Shown here: positions 49,622-58,798 of the stretch, piece by piece
Layout of the letters: every line of letters starts with the position of its first letter
Numbering within the stretch: the first letter of the stretch is position 1
From: a virus
Virus record (IMG/VR): IMGVR_UViG_3300036826_000261
Coordinates: 1 to 64,000 of that record
Direction: 5' to 3' (one strand)
Length of the DNA stretch: 64,000 nt
Translations under genes and position numbers: made by a program
The notes under the pieces: model-generated
Seen by the model: the letters and a program-made list of their open reading frames with translations, nothing else
Databases searched by the model: none
What the model was told of the DNA's origin: nothing

Positions 49622-50501
49622 GCATATCCGCCGCGACGGCGACGACTACGGCACTGAGCTGATGCTGTTGCTGCCGAGCGGGCAGGCATGGCCGAAAGAC
49701 CCTGGCTCGACGCTCGATCTCGTGATCCGCGGTTTGGCATTCTACTACGGCGTAGTCGATGGCCGTGCCGCCGATCTGTTGGAGATCGAAAGCGATCCGA
49801 CGCAAACCACCGGTGCGTCGTTGCTGCCGGATTGGGAGCGCAACTGGGCGCTGCCCGACGCCTGCGAGGTGCATCCGCCGACCGACGATCAGGGACGCCG
49901 CGACGAACTGATGTTCAAGATGACGCTGCTGGGACGACCGGACCGGCAGTTCTTCATCGACTGGGCGGCACGGCGCGGCGAGACCATCACGATTAGGGAG
50001 TACGCGCCGTACATGTGCGGCATTTCTCGGGTCGGCGAAACGCGAGTTATTACTACGGCGCAGAACAGGACGCCGATATCGCAACATAAGTCAGCGGCGT
50101 TGTCGGCGCCGCCAGTGTCACCACCGCCGCCGGTGCTGTCGTTGTCGGCATCGCCGCCGATGGTCGAGGGGTTCGTGATTTCGCCCGGCGCCGCGAGCGG
50201 TCACGGCGTTGCGATGGGGATTCCGTCGGGCGTGCGGATTTCGGCTGGCGCGGCGGTTGGCACGAGCTACGCGACATCGAAGCCGTCCAATGTCGCGGGC
50301 GACGTGATGTACGATCAATATTATCGCTGGCAACTCGGTCCGACCGGGCTGCGCTACTACTGGCTGGTCGATCTCGAACACACGCTGACCGGCATCGAGT
50401 GCCTGTTCCGCCGCTACAAGCCGGGCCACACCCACGTCGTGTTCACCTATCGCTCGCAGCTCGATCGCGCCATCAGCCTCTATCCGTGGCTCGGAGTGTA
50501 G
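49611..50501 (+). CDS. Baseplate protein, Mu gp48-like (DUF2313) with repeat insertion
   Basis: The N-terminal part (LMLLLPSGQAWPKDPGSTLDLVIRGLA, SLLPDWERNWALPDAC) and C-terminal part (LVDLEHTLTGIECLFRRYKPGHTHVVF) match the DUF2313 family. Between them, residues about 165-225 form a Pro/Ser and Gly/Ala insertion (ISPGAASGHGVAMG, ISAGAAVGTSYATS) resembling the unit of the giant protein at 31926. The insertion probably arose by spread of that repeat. Confidence 0.82.
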   Translation: MSDKHIRRDGDDYGTELMLLLPSGQAWPKDPGSTLDLVIRGLAFYYGVVDGRAADLLEIESDPTQTTGASLLPDWERNWALPDACEVHPPTDDQGRRDELMFKMTLLGRPDRQFFIDWAARRGETITIREYAPYMCGISRVGETRVITTAQNRTPISQHKSAALSAPPVSPPPPVLSLSASPPMVEGFVISPGAASGHGVAMGIPSGVRISAGAAVGTSYATSKPSNVAGDVMYDQYYRWQLGPTGLRYYWLVDLEHTLTGIECLFRRYKPGHTHVVFTYRSQLDRAISLYPWLGV

Positions 50502-50504
50502 AGA

Positions 50505-51311
50505 ATGAAGTACAACTCGCCATGGAACGATCCGGACACCAACGATCCTTATGTCAACGGCCAGCCGGCGCAGGGCGTCGAAGGCAGCGTGATTCCGGCC
50601 GAATCGATCGAGTACCCGCAGCGCGAGATCGTCAACACCATCGCGCAGAACGGTTTCTTTCCGACCAACAGCGACACCAATCAGCTCGGTCGCGCGGTGC
50701 AGCTCGATCTGTGCAACTTCGGGGTCGATTACGGCATCGCCAACGAAATGGCCGTGACGCTCGATCCGACGCCGCTCAACTATCATGTCGGTCTGAAGAT
50801 TTTCATTCTGGTCGCGCAGGCGAACTCCGGCGCGACCGTGCTCAATGTTAACGGGCTCGGCGCGGTGCCGGTGCGGCATCCTGATTTGACCGAGCTGTCG
50901 CCGGGTGACGTGATCCCCGGCGGCATCGCGCTGGTCTATCACGACGGCACGCAATTCCAGCTCTTGTTCGGCGCCAAGTCGGCGGCGGGGCCGGCAGGAC
51001 CGCAAGGCGCCACCGGACCGGCAGGAGCGACCGGCGCGACCGGCGCCACCGGCGCGACCGGCGCCAAGGGCGACAAGGGCGCGACCGGGCCGCAAGGCCC
51101 GTCAGGCGCACCGGCTTCGCTGATCGTCGGGCTCGGCGGCATCGGCTCGTATTTGTTCAACATCACCTATCTGGGCGTCTACGACGATTCGAGCCTGACC
51201 TACGCGATCAATCAACTGGGCTACGGCGGCACCTGGGCGCAGCACGGCATCGTGCAGCAAGGCTGGTTCTCCGGCGCGCTGGCCGAGTTCTTAGGCCAGA
51301 GGATCGCGTGA
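50505..51311 (+). CDS. Collagen-like tail fibre, paralogue 1
   Basis: The 268-residue protein has a conserved N-terminal attachment region ([31 protein letters not shown]) and a middle beta domain. A short Gly-X-Y block ([20 protein letters not shown]) and a C-terminal tip ([27 protein letters not shown]) complete it. It is the first of two tandem copies and should form trimers on the baseplate. Confidence 0.8.
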   Translation: MKYNSPWNDPDTNDPYVNGQPAQGVEGSVIPAESIEYPQREIVNTIAQNGFFPTNSDTNQLGRAVQLDLCNFGVDYGIANEMAVTLDPTPLNYHVGLKIFILVAQANSGATVLNVNGLGAVPVRHPDLTELSPGDVIPGGIALVYHDGTQFQLLFGAKSAAGPAGPQGATGPAGATGATGATGATGAKGDKGATGPQGPSGAPASLIVGLGGIGSYLFNITYLGVYDDSSLTYAINQLGYGGTWAQHGIVQQGWFSGALAEFLGQRIA

Positions 51312-52141
51312 TGCAGTACAATCCGCCGTGGGACGCCTTCGAGGCGGGACTGTTCGACGCGCCTTATGTCAACGGCGACGAGCACAAGGGCATCGCCGGC
51401 AGCATCATTCCGCCGCAGGCGATCGAGCTGCCACAGCGCGAGATCGTCAACTTCATCACGCAGAACGACATCAGCCCGTCCAATGCCGATCTCACGCAGC
51501 TCGGTCGCGCGCTGCAGCTCGATCTGTGCAACTACGCGGTTGACACCGGCGTGCCGAACGCGCTTGCCGTGACGATCGATCCGACGCCGAAAACTTATCA
51601 GGCCGGTCTGAAGCTGTTCATTCTGGTCAACTACGCCAACACCGGCGCCACGACATTGGTGATCAACGGCATCTCGCCGGTGCATCCGGTGCCGGTGCGG
51701 CATCCCGGCGGCGTGGTCGAGCTGGCGCCGAACGATCTGTTACCGAACGCCATTGCGCTGGTCTATTACGACGGCACGGTGTTTCAACTGCTGTTCTCGG
51801 CGCGGCCGACCGCAGGACCAGCCGGCGCGATCGGTGCGCAAGGTCCGCAAGGCGCCACTGGCGCCACCGGCGCCACCGGGGCGAAAGGCGTCAGAGGCGA
51901 CACCGGTGCCGCCGGGCCGCCCGGTCCGGCGGGCAGTTCAGCCGGACTGATCGTCGGCTATGGCGGCGTCGGCAGTCTGGGCTTCTTCAACACTTACTAT
52001 TCGATCTATGACGCCACGTCCTTGAACTACGCGCTCAACGCGCTGCTGGGCGTCGGCGGCACGTGGTCGGATCGCGGCACCGTGACGCAAGGCTGGTACT
52101 CCGGCGCGTTGACCGAGTTCATGGCGCAGAGGATCGCATGA
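51311..52141 (+). CDS. Collagen-like tail fibre, paralogue 2
   Basis: The 276-residue protein is similar to its upstream neighbour along its length (YVNGDEHKGIAGSIIPPQAIELPQREIVNFI; tip GFFNTYYSIYDATSLNYALNALLG; shared ending FMAQRIA/FLGQRIA). ATG at 51311 overlapping the previous stop. Tandem duplication with a diverged tip suggests alternative receptor specificities or a heteromeric fibre. Confidence 0.8.
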   Translation: MQYNPPWDAFEAGLFDAPYVNGDEHKGIAGSIIPPQAIELPQREIVNFITQNDISPSNADLTQLGRALQLDLCNYAVDTGVPNALAVTIDPTPKTYQAGLKLFILVNYANTGATTLVINGISPVHPVPVRHPGGVVELAPNDLLPNAIALVYYDGTVFQLLFSARPTAGPAGAIGAQGPQGATGATGATGAKGVRGDTGAAGPPGPAGSSAGLIVGYGGVGSLGFFNTYYSIYDATSLNYALNALLGVGGTWSDRGTVTQGWYSGALTEFMAQRIA

Positions 52142-52479
52142 TCAACACCACGCGCACCATCGTCTCGGCTGTCAATCCGGTCCGCTATCAGGATGATTTC
52201 GCGGTGTGGCTGAAGGTCTGGTTCGAAGAGTTGAGCGAACCAGTGCTGTTCTGCGCGATCCCGTTCGATGTCGAAGTGCACGGCCGCGAGCTGTGGATCA
52301 GGGCGATGGCCGGCGAATACGGCCCGGTCGATGTGCGGCCGAAGCCTGACATGCCGGTCGGCCGGTTCAAGATCACGCGGCTGCCGGGACCGCGACTGAT
52401 CCAGATGATCGAGAGCAAGCAGTTCTGTTGCGAGCCGCTGGCCGATGACGATACCAACGGGCCGATCAAATGGCGATGA
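52138..52479 (+). CDS. Hypothetical structural protein, 113 aa
   Basis: The protein starts MINTTRTIVSAVNPVRYQDD and contains VWFEELSEPVLFCAIPFDVEVHGRELW and RFKITRLPGPRLIQMIE. It overlaps both neighbours and lies in the fibre operon. I do not recognise the family; a fibre-assembly or baseplate adaptor role is possible. Confidence 0.55.
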   Translation: MINTTRTIVSAVNPVRYQDDFAVWLKVWFEELSEPVLFCAIPFDVEVHGRELWIRAMAGEYGPVDVRPKPDMPVGRFKITRLPGPRLIQMIESKQFCCEPLADDDTNGPIKWR

Positions 52480-52841
52480 CGCTTGATCTAACCACCTATA
52501 CCGATTCCGATCTGGTCGAGAGCTTCATCTATCAGCTCGTGGACGGCACGCCGATCGATCTGACCGGCTACTCGTTGCGCATGCACGTGCGCAAGCACGC
52601 GGAAGACGCTACCGCGCTGTTCGAGTGCTCGACCTTCAACGGACTGATCTGGTGGAATGATATCGTGGGCGGCGCGTTCACCCTGCAGATACCCGTCGCG
52701 ATCCTGGTATCGCTGTCGCCCGGCACCTACACGCAATCGCTGATCGCCACGCAGCCGGTGTCGCTGCTGCGGCGTGATTTGTGGCGCGGCTCGTTGATCC
52801 ACGCCGCCGGTCCGACACGTTGGGATTTGGGCACGCTATGA
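52470..52841 (+). CDS. BppU-like domain structural protein, 123 aa
   Basis: [30 protein letters not shown] is the typical immunoglobulin-like domain of baseplate upper/fibre-anchor proteins. The gene overlaps the next fibre gene by four bases, suggesting it anchors that fibre. It is related to the product of 36647. Confidence 0.7.
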   Translation: MAMTLDLTTYTDSDLVESFIYQLVDGTPIDLTGYSLRMHVRKHAEDATALFECSTFNGLIWWNDIVGGAFTLQIPVAILVSLSPGTYTQSLIATQPVSLLRRDLWRGSLIHAAGPTRWDLGTL

Positions 52842-54124
52842 CCAGAAAAATTATCGGCGAACAACACCCCAACGTGCGGGCGGGCACCAGTCCGCCGCAT
52901 CCTGCGCAAACCGATTCGACCGTGCCGGTCACCGACGTGGTGCAGATCGGTCCGCCGGGGCCGCCCGGCCCGAACGGTCCGCCGGGACCGCCCGGCCCGA
53001 CTGGCGCGGTCGGGCAGACCGGTCCGCAGGGGCCGCAAGGCCCGCAGGGACCGCAAGGCCCGCAGGGCTCGCAAGGCCCGCAGGGACCATCCGGGCCGCC
53101 CGGCGGCCTCGGCGAAGCGCCGAGCGACAGCACGTCCTACGGCCGCAGAAACGCGGCGTGGTCGTCGGTCACCGAAGAGGCGCCGAACGACGGCCAGACC
53201 TACGGTCGCAAGAACAAGGCATGGGTGGTCGGCGGCGGCGGTGGCGCCACGGTCACCGCGTCGGATACGCCGCCGGGCTCGCCGAGCGCCGGCAGCCTGT
53301 GGTTCAACACAACCAACGGCCAGCTCTACATCTATTTCAACGACGGCACATCGTCGCAATGGGTGTTCGCGTCGGGTGGCGTGCAGAATCAACCGCAGGT
53401 GCCGCGCGGCGCGCTCGGCGGGTTGACGCTGTCCACGGCGGGCAGTTCGGCGACGTTCACGGTGCAGCCCGGACGCGCTGCGGATTCCACCGCTGCATTG
53501 CTGATGAACCTCGCATCGGCGATGAACAAGACCACCAGCGCATGGGCGGCGGGCAGCGGCAACGGCGCGCTCGACACCGGCGCGATCAGCGCGGCGGCTT
53601 GGTACCATGTCTTTTTGATCATGAACCCGACGTCGGGCGCGGTCGATATCCTGATCTCGCTGTCGGCGACGGCACCGACCATGCCGTCCGGCTACACGCT
53701 GTTCCGGCGCATCGGCTCGATGCTGACCGCGTCGTCGCTGTGGGTGAAATTTTCGCAGCGCGGCGACGAATTTTTGTGGGATGCGCCGGTCGTCAACGCC
53801 AGCGCAGTCGCGTTCACCGTGACTGCGACATTGCTGGCGCTGGGTGTGCCGCCGGGGATTCAGGTCAACGCGTTCGGGCAGGTGCGCGCCGACTACGCCA
53901 CCAACGCGGCGACTTTCACGCTGTCATCGCCGGACATCACGGCGCCGGTGGTCGGCAGCGCCACGTCATCGTTGGTGGTCTCGGGTACTTCCACCAACTC
54001 GGTCAGTTACTTCAACATCCGCACCAACACCGCGCAGCAAATCCGTTATCAGGCCAACGGCACCGGTCCGACCTTCAGCCTGGGCACGTTCGGCTGGATC
54101 GATCGTCGCGGCAAGGACGATTAG
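52838..54124 (+). CDS. Collagen-like receptor-binding fibre, 428 aa
   Basis: After a short N-terminus comes a Gly-Pro-X collagen block ([40 protein letters not shown]). Two copies of an S(T)SYGRxNxAW-type unit and a [24 protein letters not shown] segment follow, with a beta-rich C-terminal half ending [10 protein letters not shown]. The C-terminal 250 residues are related to those of the next protein (STSAWAAGxGNGxLDTGAI; [18 protein letters not shown]). Probably a receptor-binding fibre. Confidence 0.8.
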   Translation: MTRKIIGEQHPNVRAGTSPPHPAQTDSTVPVTDVVQIGPPGPPGPNGPPGPPGPTGAVGQTGPQGPQGPQGPQGPQGSQGPQGPSGPPGGLGEAPSDSTSYGRRNAAWSSVTEEAPNDGQTYGRKNKAWVVGGGGGATVTASDTPPGSPSAGSLWFNTTNGQLYIYFNDGTSSQWVFASGGVQNQPQVPRGALGGLTLSTAGSSATFTVQPGRAADSTAALLMNLASAMNKTTSAWAAGSGNGALDTGAISAAAWYHVFLIMNPTSGAVDILISLSATAPTMPSGYTLFRRIGSMLTASSLWVKFSQRGDEFLWDAPVVNASAVAFTVTATLLALGVPPGIQVNAFGQVRADYATNAATFTLSSPDITAPVVGSATSSLVVSGTSTNSVSYFNIRTNTAQQIRYQANGTGPTFSLGTFGWIDRRGKDD

Positions 54125-54125
54125 C

Positions 54126-55640
54126 ATGCTGGATTTTCCCAATTCGCCATCGCTCAATCAGTTGTTTCCGACCACCAACCCGCAATGGCAGTGGAACGGC
54201 ACGGCGTGGACGCCCTATGTGCTGTCGCAGGTGTCCGGGCTGCAGGTCAAGGTTCGGGTGTTCACTTCGACGCAGACCTACGCGCCGACGCCCGGCTTGC
54301 AATTCGCAATGGTTGAATGTCTCGGCGGCGGTGGCGGTGGCGGCGGCTGCGGCGGCGCTGCATCGCAATCGGTCGGGTCGGGCGGCGGCGCGTCCGGCTC
54401 GTACTCGCGGTCGCTGTTGAGCGCCGCGCAGATCGGCGCGTCACAGGCCATTACCATCGGCGCGGCGGGCTCTGGCGGCGCGTCCGGGCAGAACAACGGC
54501 GGCACCGGCGGCCAGACATCGTTCGGTGCACTGGTGACGGCGCCGGGCGGCGGCGGTGGTGTCGCCGGCAGCGGCGCGGCCAGCCCGTCGAACGGCATTG
54601 CCGGCGCGGCGGGTGTCGGTGATTTCGCGATCCGAGGCAATGATGGCGGTTCCGGCATGTACGTGCCTTCGGCCACCGCGACCGCCTATGGCGGCTTCGG
54701 CGCGCCGAGCCAGTTCGGCGGCATGGCGTGCGCGCTGCAAGCGGCGTCATCGGCCTCGAACGGCAGTACGGGCAAAGGTTACGGTGCGGGTGGCTCGGGC
54801 GGCGCCTCGATGGGCGTTGCGACCACGGCGTCCGGCGGCGCCGGTGTCGCGGGCGTCTGTATCGTCACCGAGTTCGGCAATTTCGGCTATGTGCCGCCGA
54901 TCTTCGTCATGCGTTCGTATCTCGCCGGCTATACGTTGTCATCGCCAGGGTCTTCGAGCTTGTTCACGGCGCAGCCGGGACAAGCCGCCGATTCGACCAA
55001 TGCCGACTACATCAGCCTGACGGCGGCGATCAACAAATCCACTAGTGCGTGGGCGGCCGGCACCGGCAATGGCGGGCTCGACACCGGCGCGATCGCGATC
55101 AACACGTGGTACCACGTTTTCGCGATCAAGAACCCAACGACAAATGTCGTCGATATTCTGATTTCGCTATCGGCGACGGCGCCGACCATGCCAAGCGGCT
55201 ACACGCTGTTCCGGCGCATCGGTTCGATCAAGACCAATTCGTCATCGCAATGGAAGGGGTTCAGCCAGCGTGGTGATGAATTTATCCTGACTGAAACGCT
55301 GACCCAAGATGTTAACACAACAACTCTCGGCACAACGGCGACGCCGTACACCTTGGCGTCGGTTCCGAGCGGCATTCAGGTCATCGCGATGTTTCGCGGC
55401 TCGATGCAAAACGCAGCAGGAAACGCCATCACGATTTCGTCACCGGATGAATTGTCGGTGGCGGTCAACACCCCCGCCGGCAACTTGACGATCTCGAATG
55501 GCGCTGGGTTGACAGTTGATTTCCAACTGCAGCTTCGAACTAACACAAGTCAGCAGATTCGCGCGGTGTCGCTGAATGCGAACACAACTTTCTATGTCGT
55601 GCCGTACGGTTGGCTCGATCGGCGCGGCCAAGACAACTAA
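54126..55640 (+). CDS. Gly-rich receptor-binding fibre, 504 aa
   Basis: The N-terminus has a tail-fibre docking look (SPSLNQLFPTTNPQWQWNGTAWTPY). A Gly-rich region (ECLGGGGGGGGCGG onward, about 70-240) resembles polyglycine-sheet adhesin tips and the N-terminus of the giant protein. The C-terminal half is homologous to that of the preceding fibre and ends GWLDRRGQDN. A paralogous pair with different shafts but one tip type. Confidence 0.8.
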   Translation: MLDFPNSPSLNQLFPTTNPQWQWNGTAWTPYVLSQVSGLQVKVRVFTSTQTYAPTPGLQFAMVECLGGGGGGGGCGGAASQSVGSGGGASGSYSRSLLSAAQIGASQAITIGAAGSGGASGQNNGGTGGQTSFGALVTAPGGGGGVAGSGAASPSNGIAGAAGVGDFAIRGNDGGSGMYVPSATATAYGGFGAPSQFGGMACALQAASSASNGSTGKGYGAGGSGGASMGVATTASGGAGVAGVCIVTEFGNFGYVPPIFVMRSYLAGYTLSSPGSSSLFTAQPGQAADSTNADYISLTAAINKSTSAWAAGTGNGGLDTGAIAINTWYHVFAIKNPTTNVVDILISLSATAPTMPSGYTLFRRIGSIKTNSSSQWKGFSQRGDEFILTETLTQDVNTTTLGTTATPYTLASVPSGIQVIAMFRGSMQNAAGNAITISSPDELSVAVNTPAGNLTISNGAGLTVDFQLQLRTNTSQQIRAVSLNANTTFYVVPYGWLDRRGQDN

Positions 55641-55655
55641 CAGAGGTTTCACGAC

Positions 55656-56420
55656 ATGGACCTGTTCGTCATCACACTGGCCGATGGCATTCCGATTGCC
55701 GGCGACGGCGATGTCAAGACCATCAACGCGCTGATGGAAGACGGCGCGCTTGCCACCATCGGGCGGCTGTCGGACGCGGCAGTGACGTCAACCGACGCCA
55801 CGCCGGTCTCGGTGGTCTCGCTGCTGAAGCAGCTCTCGTCCACTATGCAGGACATCCGCGGCGATCTGCCGTCGTCGCTCGGCACCGGCGGCGGGCTCAA
55901 GATCGAGGGCTCGGGCACGCCGCTGCCGGTCACCGGCACATTGACGACCGTCGAGAACCAGGGCGCGGTCGCGGTGACGACGTTCACCTGCGGCACCTCG
56001 CCTTACGGTGCCGGCGAGGTGGTCGGCGTCGGCGGCGGCAACGCCGCGCTGTTCTTCGCCGCGATCGCTACCGGCGCGGCGGCGATCGAAATCCGCTCGG
56101 CGGAACTGATGATCGCCCGGAGCGCGGTGATCTCCGGCGAAACCACCTACCGGCTGCACCTCTACAATGTCACACCGCCGTCGGCACTGGCTGATAGCGT
56201 GGCGTTCGATCTGGCGGCCGGTGACCGTTCGGCCTATCTCGGCTATATCGATTTCGGCACCTTGCAGGTGCTGGGCTCGACGCTGTTTTCCGAAGTGCTC
56301 AATGTCGGCAAGATGATGAAGACCGCCAGTGCCGGCATCTACGGCTATCTGCAGACCATCGGCGCGTTCACGCCGACCGCTGCGCAGTACCGCATCACGC
56401 TGGGGGCGCGACAACAGTGA
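55656..56420 (+). CDS. Hypothetical structural protein, 254 aa
   Basis: The N-terminal 90 residues are helical and Ser/Thr-rich; the rest (GTLTTVENQGAVAVTTFTCGTSPYGAGEVVGV, RLHLYNVTPPSALADSVAFD, RSAYLGYIDFGT) has a jelly-roll-like strand pattern common in small phage appendage proteins. It ends the fibre operon and is probably a virion component. Confidence 0.65.
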   Translation: MDLFVITLADGIPIAGDGDVKTINALMEDGALATIGRLSDAAVTSTDATPVSVVSLLKQLSSTMQDIRGDLPSSLGTGGGLKIEGSGTPLPVTGTLTTVENQGAVAVTTFTCGTSPYGAGEVVGVGGGNAALFFAAIATGAAAIEIRSAELMIARSAVISGETTYRLHLYNVTPPSALADSVAFDLAAGDRSAYLGYIDFGTLQVLGSTLFSEVLNVGKMMKTASAGIYGYLQTIGAFTPTAAQYRITLGARQQ

Positions 56421-56427
56421 GGACCGC

Positions 56428-56688
56428 ATGGCACTTGTGCAAGTCGATATGAGCAACTGTGTGGTCGTATCGCCCCGCGACAGCATGACACTGGGGGAGT
56501 TGATCGCGATCGCCCGGGAATGCAAGAACTTCAGCCTACGCGATCTCGAACGCGCCACCGGAATTTCGTCCGCGCTGCTCAGCCAGATCGAGACCGGCAA
56601 GATCAAGAATCCGAGCTTCGCCAAGGTGGTGCGGATCACCCGCGCGCTGGGCATCAGCCTGGATCGCGCCGCGAGCACCGTGCGATGA
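56428..56688 (+). CDS. Cro/C1-type HTH regulator, 86 aa
   Basis: The protein contains a complete XRE helix-turn-helix: LGELIAIARECKNFSLRDLERATGISSALLSQIETGKIKNPSF. Such proteins bind short palindromes as dimers. Its target may be the TTCGGA-N3-TCCGAA sites in 5605-6498; that link is conjecture. It follows the fibre genes with gaggacc as ribosome site, an unusual place for a regulator, and has no C-terminal cleavage domain. Confidence 0.85.
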   Translation: MALVQVDMSNCVVVSPRDSMTLGELIAIARECKNFSLRDLERATGISSALLSQIETGKIKNPSFAKVVRITRALGISLDRAASTVR

Positions 56689-56852
56689 GCTGCGCCCGCT
56701 GCCGCGCGATTCGCCAGATGGTGCGGGCGGCATTGAACTGGCCGTCGCGGTCGCCCGCGACGGCCAAGCCGGTCACTTTGAGAAGTGCGCCTCCAGCGCG
56801 TCGCAGCACAGCCGCAACTGGGCGCCGCGTCCGGTCACCGCCATATACCTGA
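56685..56852 (+). CDS. Possible CxxC micro-protein, 55 aa
   Basis: The frame begins MSCARCRAIRQMVRAAL, overlapping the regulator stop by ATGA, and runs as a very basic 55-residue protein. Its second half overlaps a minus-strand gene tail-to-tail, so only the first 30 residues look independently protein-like. It may be real or a shadow. Confidence 0.3.
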   Translation: MSCARCRAIRQMVRAALNWPSRSPATAKPVTLRSAPPARRSTAATGRRVRSPPYT

Positions 56853-57093
56853 CGTCGAGCAGTTTGCAGATCGCGCCGGCCAGCAACGCGGCGTCCATGC
56901 CGCGTGCCGAGCGGGCGCCGTTTTTCAGTGTGAGCCCTTTCATGTCTTCCGGGTTGGCTCGCACTTTATGCGGCTTGATCGAACCGGTTAACCCGAACAC
57001 CTGGGCGAAGCTCTCGACGCCGGCTTCGCTGATGAAGGCGTGATCGTAGGCGCGCAGGTTCTTGATGGCATTCAACTTGACTGGATCAGGCAT
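56773..57093 (-). CDS. Hypothetical protein on the minus strand, 106 aa
   Basis: The product begins MPDPVKLNAIKNLRAYDHAF and ends with GRGAQLRLCCDALEAHFSK; the middle (LKNGARSARGMDAALLAGAICKLLDVRYM) is a helix-loop-helix. The ATG at 57093 has GGAG eight bases upstream. Composition and ribosome site make it a credible gene, but no family was recognised. It is divergent from the lysis operon and shares a 238-base promoter region with it, so it may regulate lysis. Confidence 0.65.
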   Translation of the reverse strand: MPDPVKLNAIKNLRAYDHAFISEAGVESFAQVFGLTGSIKPHKVRANPEDMKGLTLKNGARSARGMDAALLAGAICKLLDVRYMAVTGRGAQLRLCCDALEAHFSK

Positions 57094-57331
57094 TTTCAAA
57101 ACTCCGTTGTGTGGTTCATCAACACGCCAAGCATAGCAAATCGATTTTCGCCAGATCGTGTAATTTGTTTGTTTGCAAGTGTGATGTACTACACTGTCGG
57201 CAGAAATCAACCGCGAAACAAACTTGTTGACTCGGAAAACGCTGGAGCAAGCGGGCCTGAATCGACCAGTGTGACGCGCGCAAGCATCGGGAGTTGAGCT
57301 GCAACAATTCGTGAAGCGAGGGGGAAATGCC
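57094..57331. promoter_or_regulatory. Divergent promoter region of the lysis operon
   Basis: This 238-base gap between the minus-strand gene and the lysis genes is A+T-rich. It contains TAATTTGTTTGTTTG at 57161-57175 (variant of the recurrent T-rich word) and an imperfect palindrome AGTGTgatgtactACACT at 57178-57195 centred on GTAC. No gene was found. Promoters in both directions are expected. Confidence 0.5.
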
Positions 57332-57592
57332 ATGAACACACTTGTGGTTTGGTACGTGCTTCTCACCACCGTTCCGGGATCGCTGCTGACCTACGCGCGG
57401 CCGATCGGCCCGTTCACCTACGAGCAGTGCCATCGCATGGGCGAGGTGGTGCGCGACATGAAGTGGTCGGAGATCGCCTCGATCGAGTGCCGCAAGGCCG
57501 TCCGGTTCGAGGTGTGCGAGCTGCCGGACATGCCGCACACCAACTGCTGCTGCCCGATCTTCGAGCGCGGCAAGGGAGACCGATTGCTATGA
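57332..57592 (+). CDS. Secreted Cys-rich protein of the lysis region, 86 aa
   Basis: MNTLVVWYVLLTTVPGSLLT is a signal peptide or anchor. The mature part has seven cysteines (YEQCHRM; IECRKAVRFEVCELP; HTNCCCPIF). It overlaps the amidase gene by four bases and has a strong ribosome site. A periplasmic spanin-like or signal-arrest partner of the endolysins is possible; the motif set is not diagnostic. Confidence 0.6.
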   Translation: MNTLVVWYVLLTTVPGSLLTYARPIGPFTYEQCHRMGEVVRDMKWSEIASIECRKAVRFEVCELPDMPHTNCCCPIFERGKGDRLL

Positions 57593-58551
57593 AAATTGTC
57601 ATATCGTCTGGCCATGGCCTCTATGTCCGTGGCGCCAGCGGGATACTCGACGAAGTCGATGAGGCGCGTCAGGTGGTCGAGGCGGTCGCCACGCATCTCG
57701 ACGCGCTCAACGTGGCCGTGACGGTGTTTCACGACGACGTGTCCCGGTCGCAGGATGAAAATCTGGAGCGCATCACCGATTTCCACAACGCGCAGGGCGC
57801 GCACGATCTCGATATCTCGGTGCACTTCAACTGCTACGAACAGACCAGCGAGCCGCGCGGCGTCGAGGTGCTGTTCGTGTCGGATTCCGATCTCGCCGAC
57901 GACTTGTCGAGCGCGATCGCGGCGTGCAGCGGCCTGATCGATCGCGGGCCGAAGCACCGCGACGATCTGTACTTTCTCAACAACACCGAGTCGCCGGCGA
58001 TCCTGATCGAGGTGTGCTTCGTCGATAGCAAGGCCGACGCCGAGATTTATCAGGCCAAGTTCGACGCGATCTGTCGCACCATCGCCGACATCGTGTCCGG
58101 CAACCCGGCGAAGCAGCCGCTGCCGCCGCCGCAGGTGCTGCTGCACGACACCGGGCCGTGCTCGTGGTTCGGCGGCCCCGACGACACCGGGGTCGATGCC
58201 GACGAAGGTCTGGCGTTTCTCTACGACTACGACGACGCGCCGCATCTGTTTCTCGACGAACAGCCGGCCGGCACCAGCGGGCTGGCGCGGCGGCTCGATC
58301 CGAACCGGCCGTACATCGCCTGTCGTTGGGACTACGATGTGACGCCGAAATCCATGCTGGCCGATCCGCGTCAGATCGCGATGGTGCGCGCGGTCAAGAA
58401 CGGCAAGTGCGCGTTCGCGTGGCCGGCGGACTGGGGTCCGCACCAGGACACGGGACGCGTTGCCGATCTATCACCGCGGCTGCTCGATCTGCTCGACATC
58501 GAGACCGACGACGATGTCGAAGTGATCTATCCAGCGAAGCGCAAAGCGTGA
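57589..58551 (+). CDS. Endolysin 1: N-acetylmuramoyl-L-alanine amidase (Amidase_3)
   Basis: The 320-residue protein opens KIVISSGHGLYVRG with the first zinc-binding His. It has ARQVVEAVATHLDALNVAVTV, the second His in LDISVHFNCY and the catalytic Glu in ILIEVCFVDS. The C-terminal half (about 175-320) is an acidic extra domain with no known match. It cleaves the amide bond between muramic acid and the stem peptide at lysis. There is no signal peptide, so a holin is needed. Confidence 0.88.
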   Translation: MKIVISSGHGLYVRGASGILDEVDEARQVVEAVATHLDALNVAVTVFHDDVSRSQDENLERITDFHNAQGAHDLDISVHFNCYEQTSEPRGVEVLFVSDSDLADDLSSAIAACSGLIDRGPKHRDDLYFLNNTESPAILIEVCFVDSKADAEIYQAKFDAICRTIADIVSGNPAKQPLPPPQVLLHDTGPCSWFGGPDDTGVDADEGLAFLYDYDDAPHLFLDEQPAGTSGLARRLDPNRPYIACRWDYDVTPKSMLADPRQIAMVRAVKNGKCAFAWPADWGPHQDTGRVADLSPRLLDLLDIETDDDVEVIYPAKRKA

Positions 58552-58555
58552 TGCC

Positions 58556-58798
58556 ATGTTGAGTCTCGCTGTCGTGCTGATCAGTCTGCACGCGCCGAAC
58601 GGTGACAAGATCGATGTCAATCCGGACAGCATCACCAGCATGCGCGACCGCGCGGCGCAGCACGATGCCGACGAGAGCTTGGTGGCCAAGGGCATCGAAT
58701 GCATGATCAATCTGAGCGACGGTAAATATGTTTCGGTGACCGAGCACTGCGACAAGGTGCGTGAACTGATCAAGGCTGCAACGGGAGCGGACAAATGA
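58556..58798 (+). CDS. FlbD-like small protein 1, 80 aa
   Basis: LHAPNGDKIDVNPDSITSMRD and CMINLSDGKYVSVTEHCDKVRELI follow the FlbD pattern (strand, NG turn, VNPD, strand, DG turn, V.E helix). FlbD proteins are small and usually flagellar. Here two related copies flank the muramidase gene. A short hydrophobic N-terminus may export or anchor it. Its stop overlaps the muramidase start. Function in the phage unknown. Confidence 0.6.
   Translation: MLSLAVVLISLHAPNGDKIDVNPDSITSMRDRAAQHDADESLVAKGIECMINLSDGKYVSVTEHCDKVRELIKAATGADK

Noticed and set aside
53844-54125. Extension of the fibre at 54126 upstream into the previous gene
   Set aside because: The extra residues are Arg/Ser-rich shadow sequence of the preceding fibre; the ATG at 54126 follows directly after that gene's stop.
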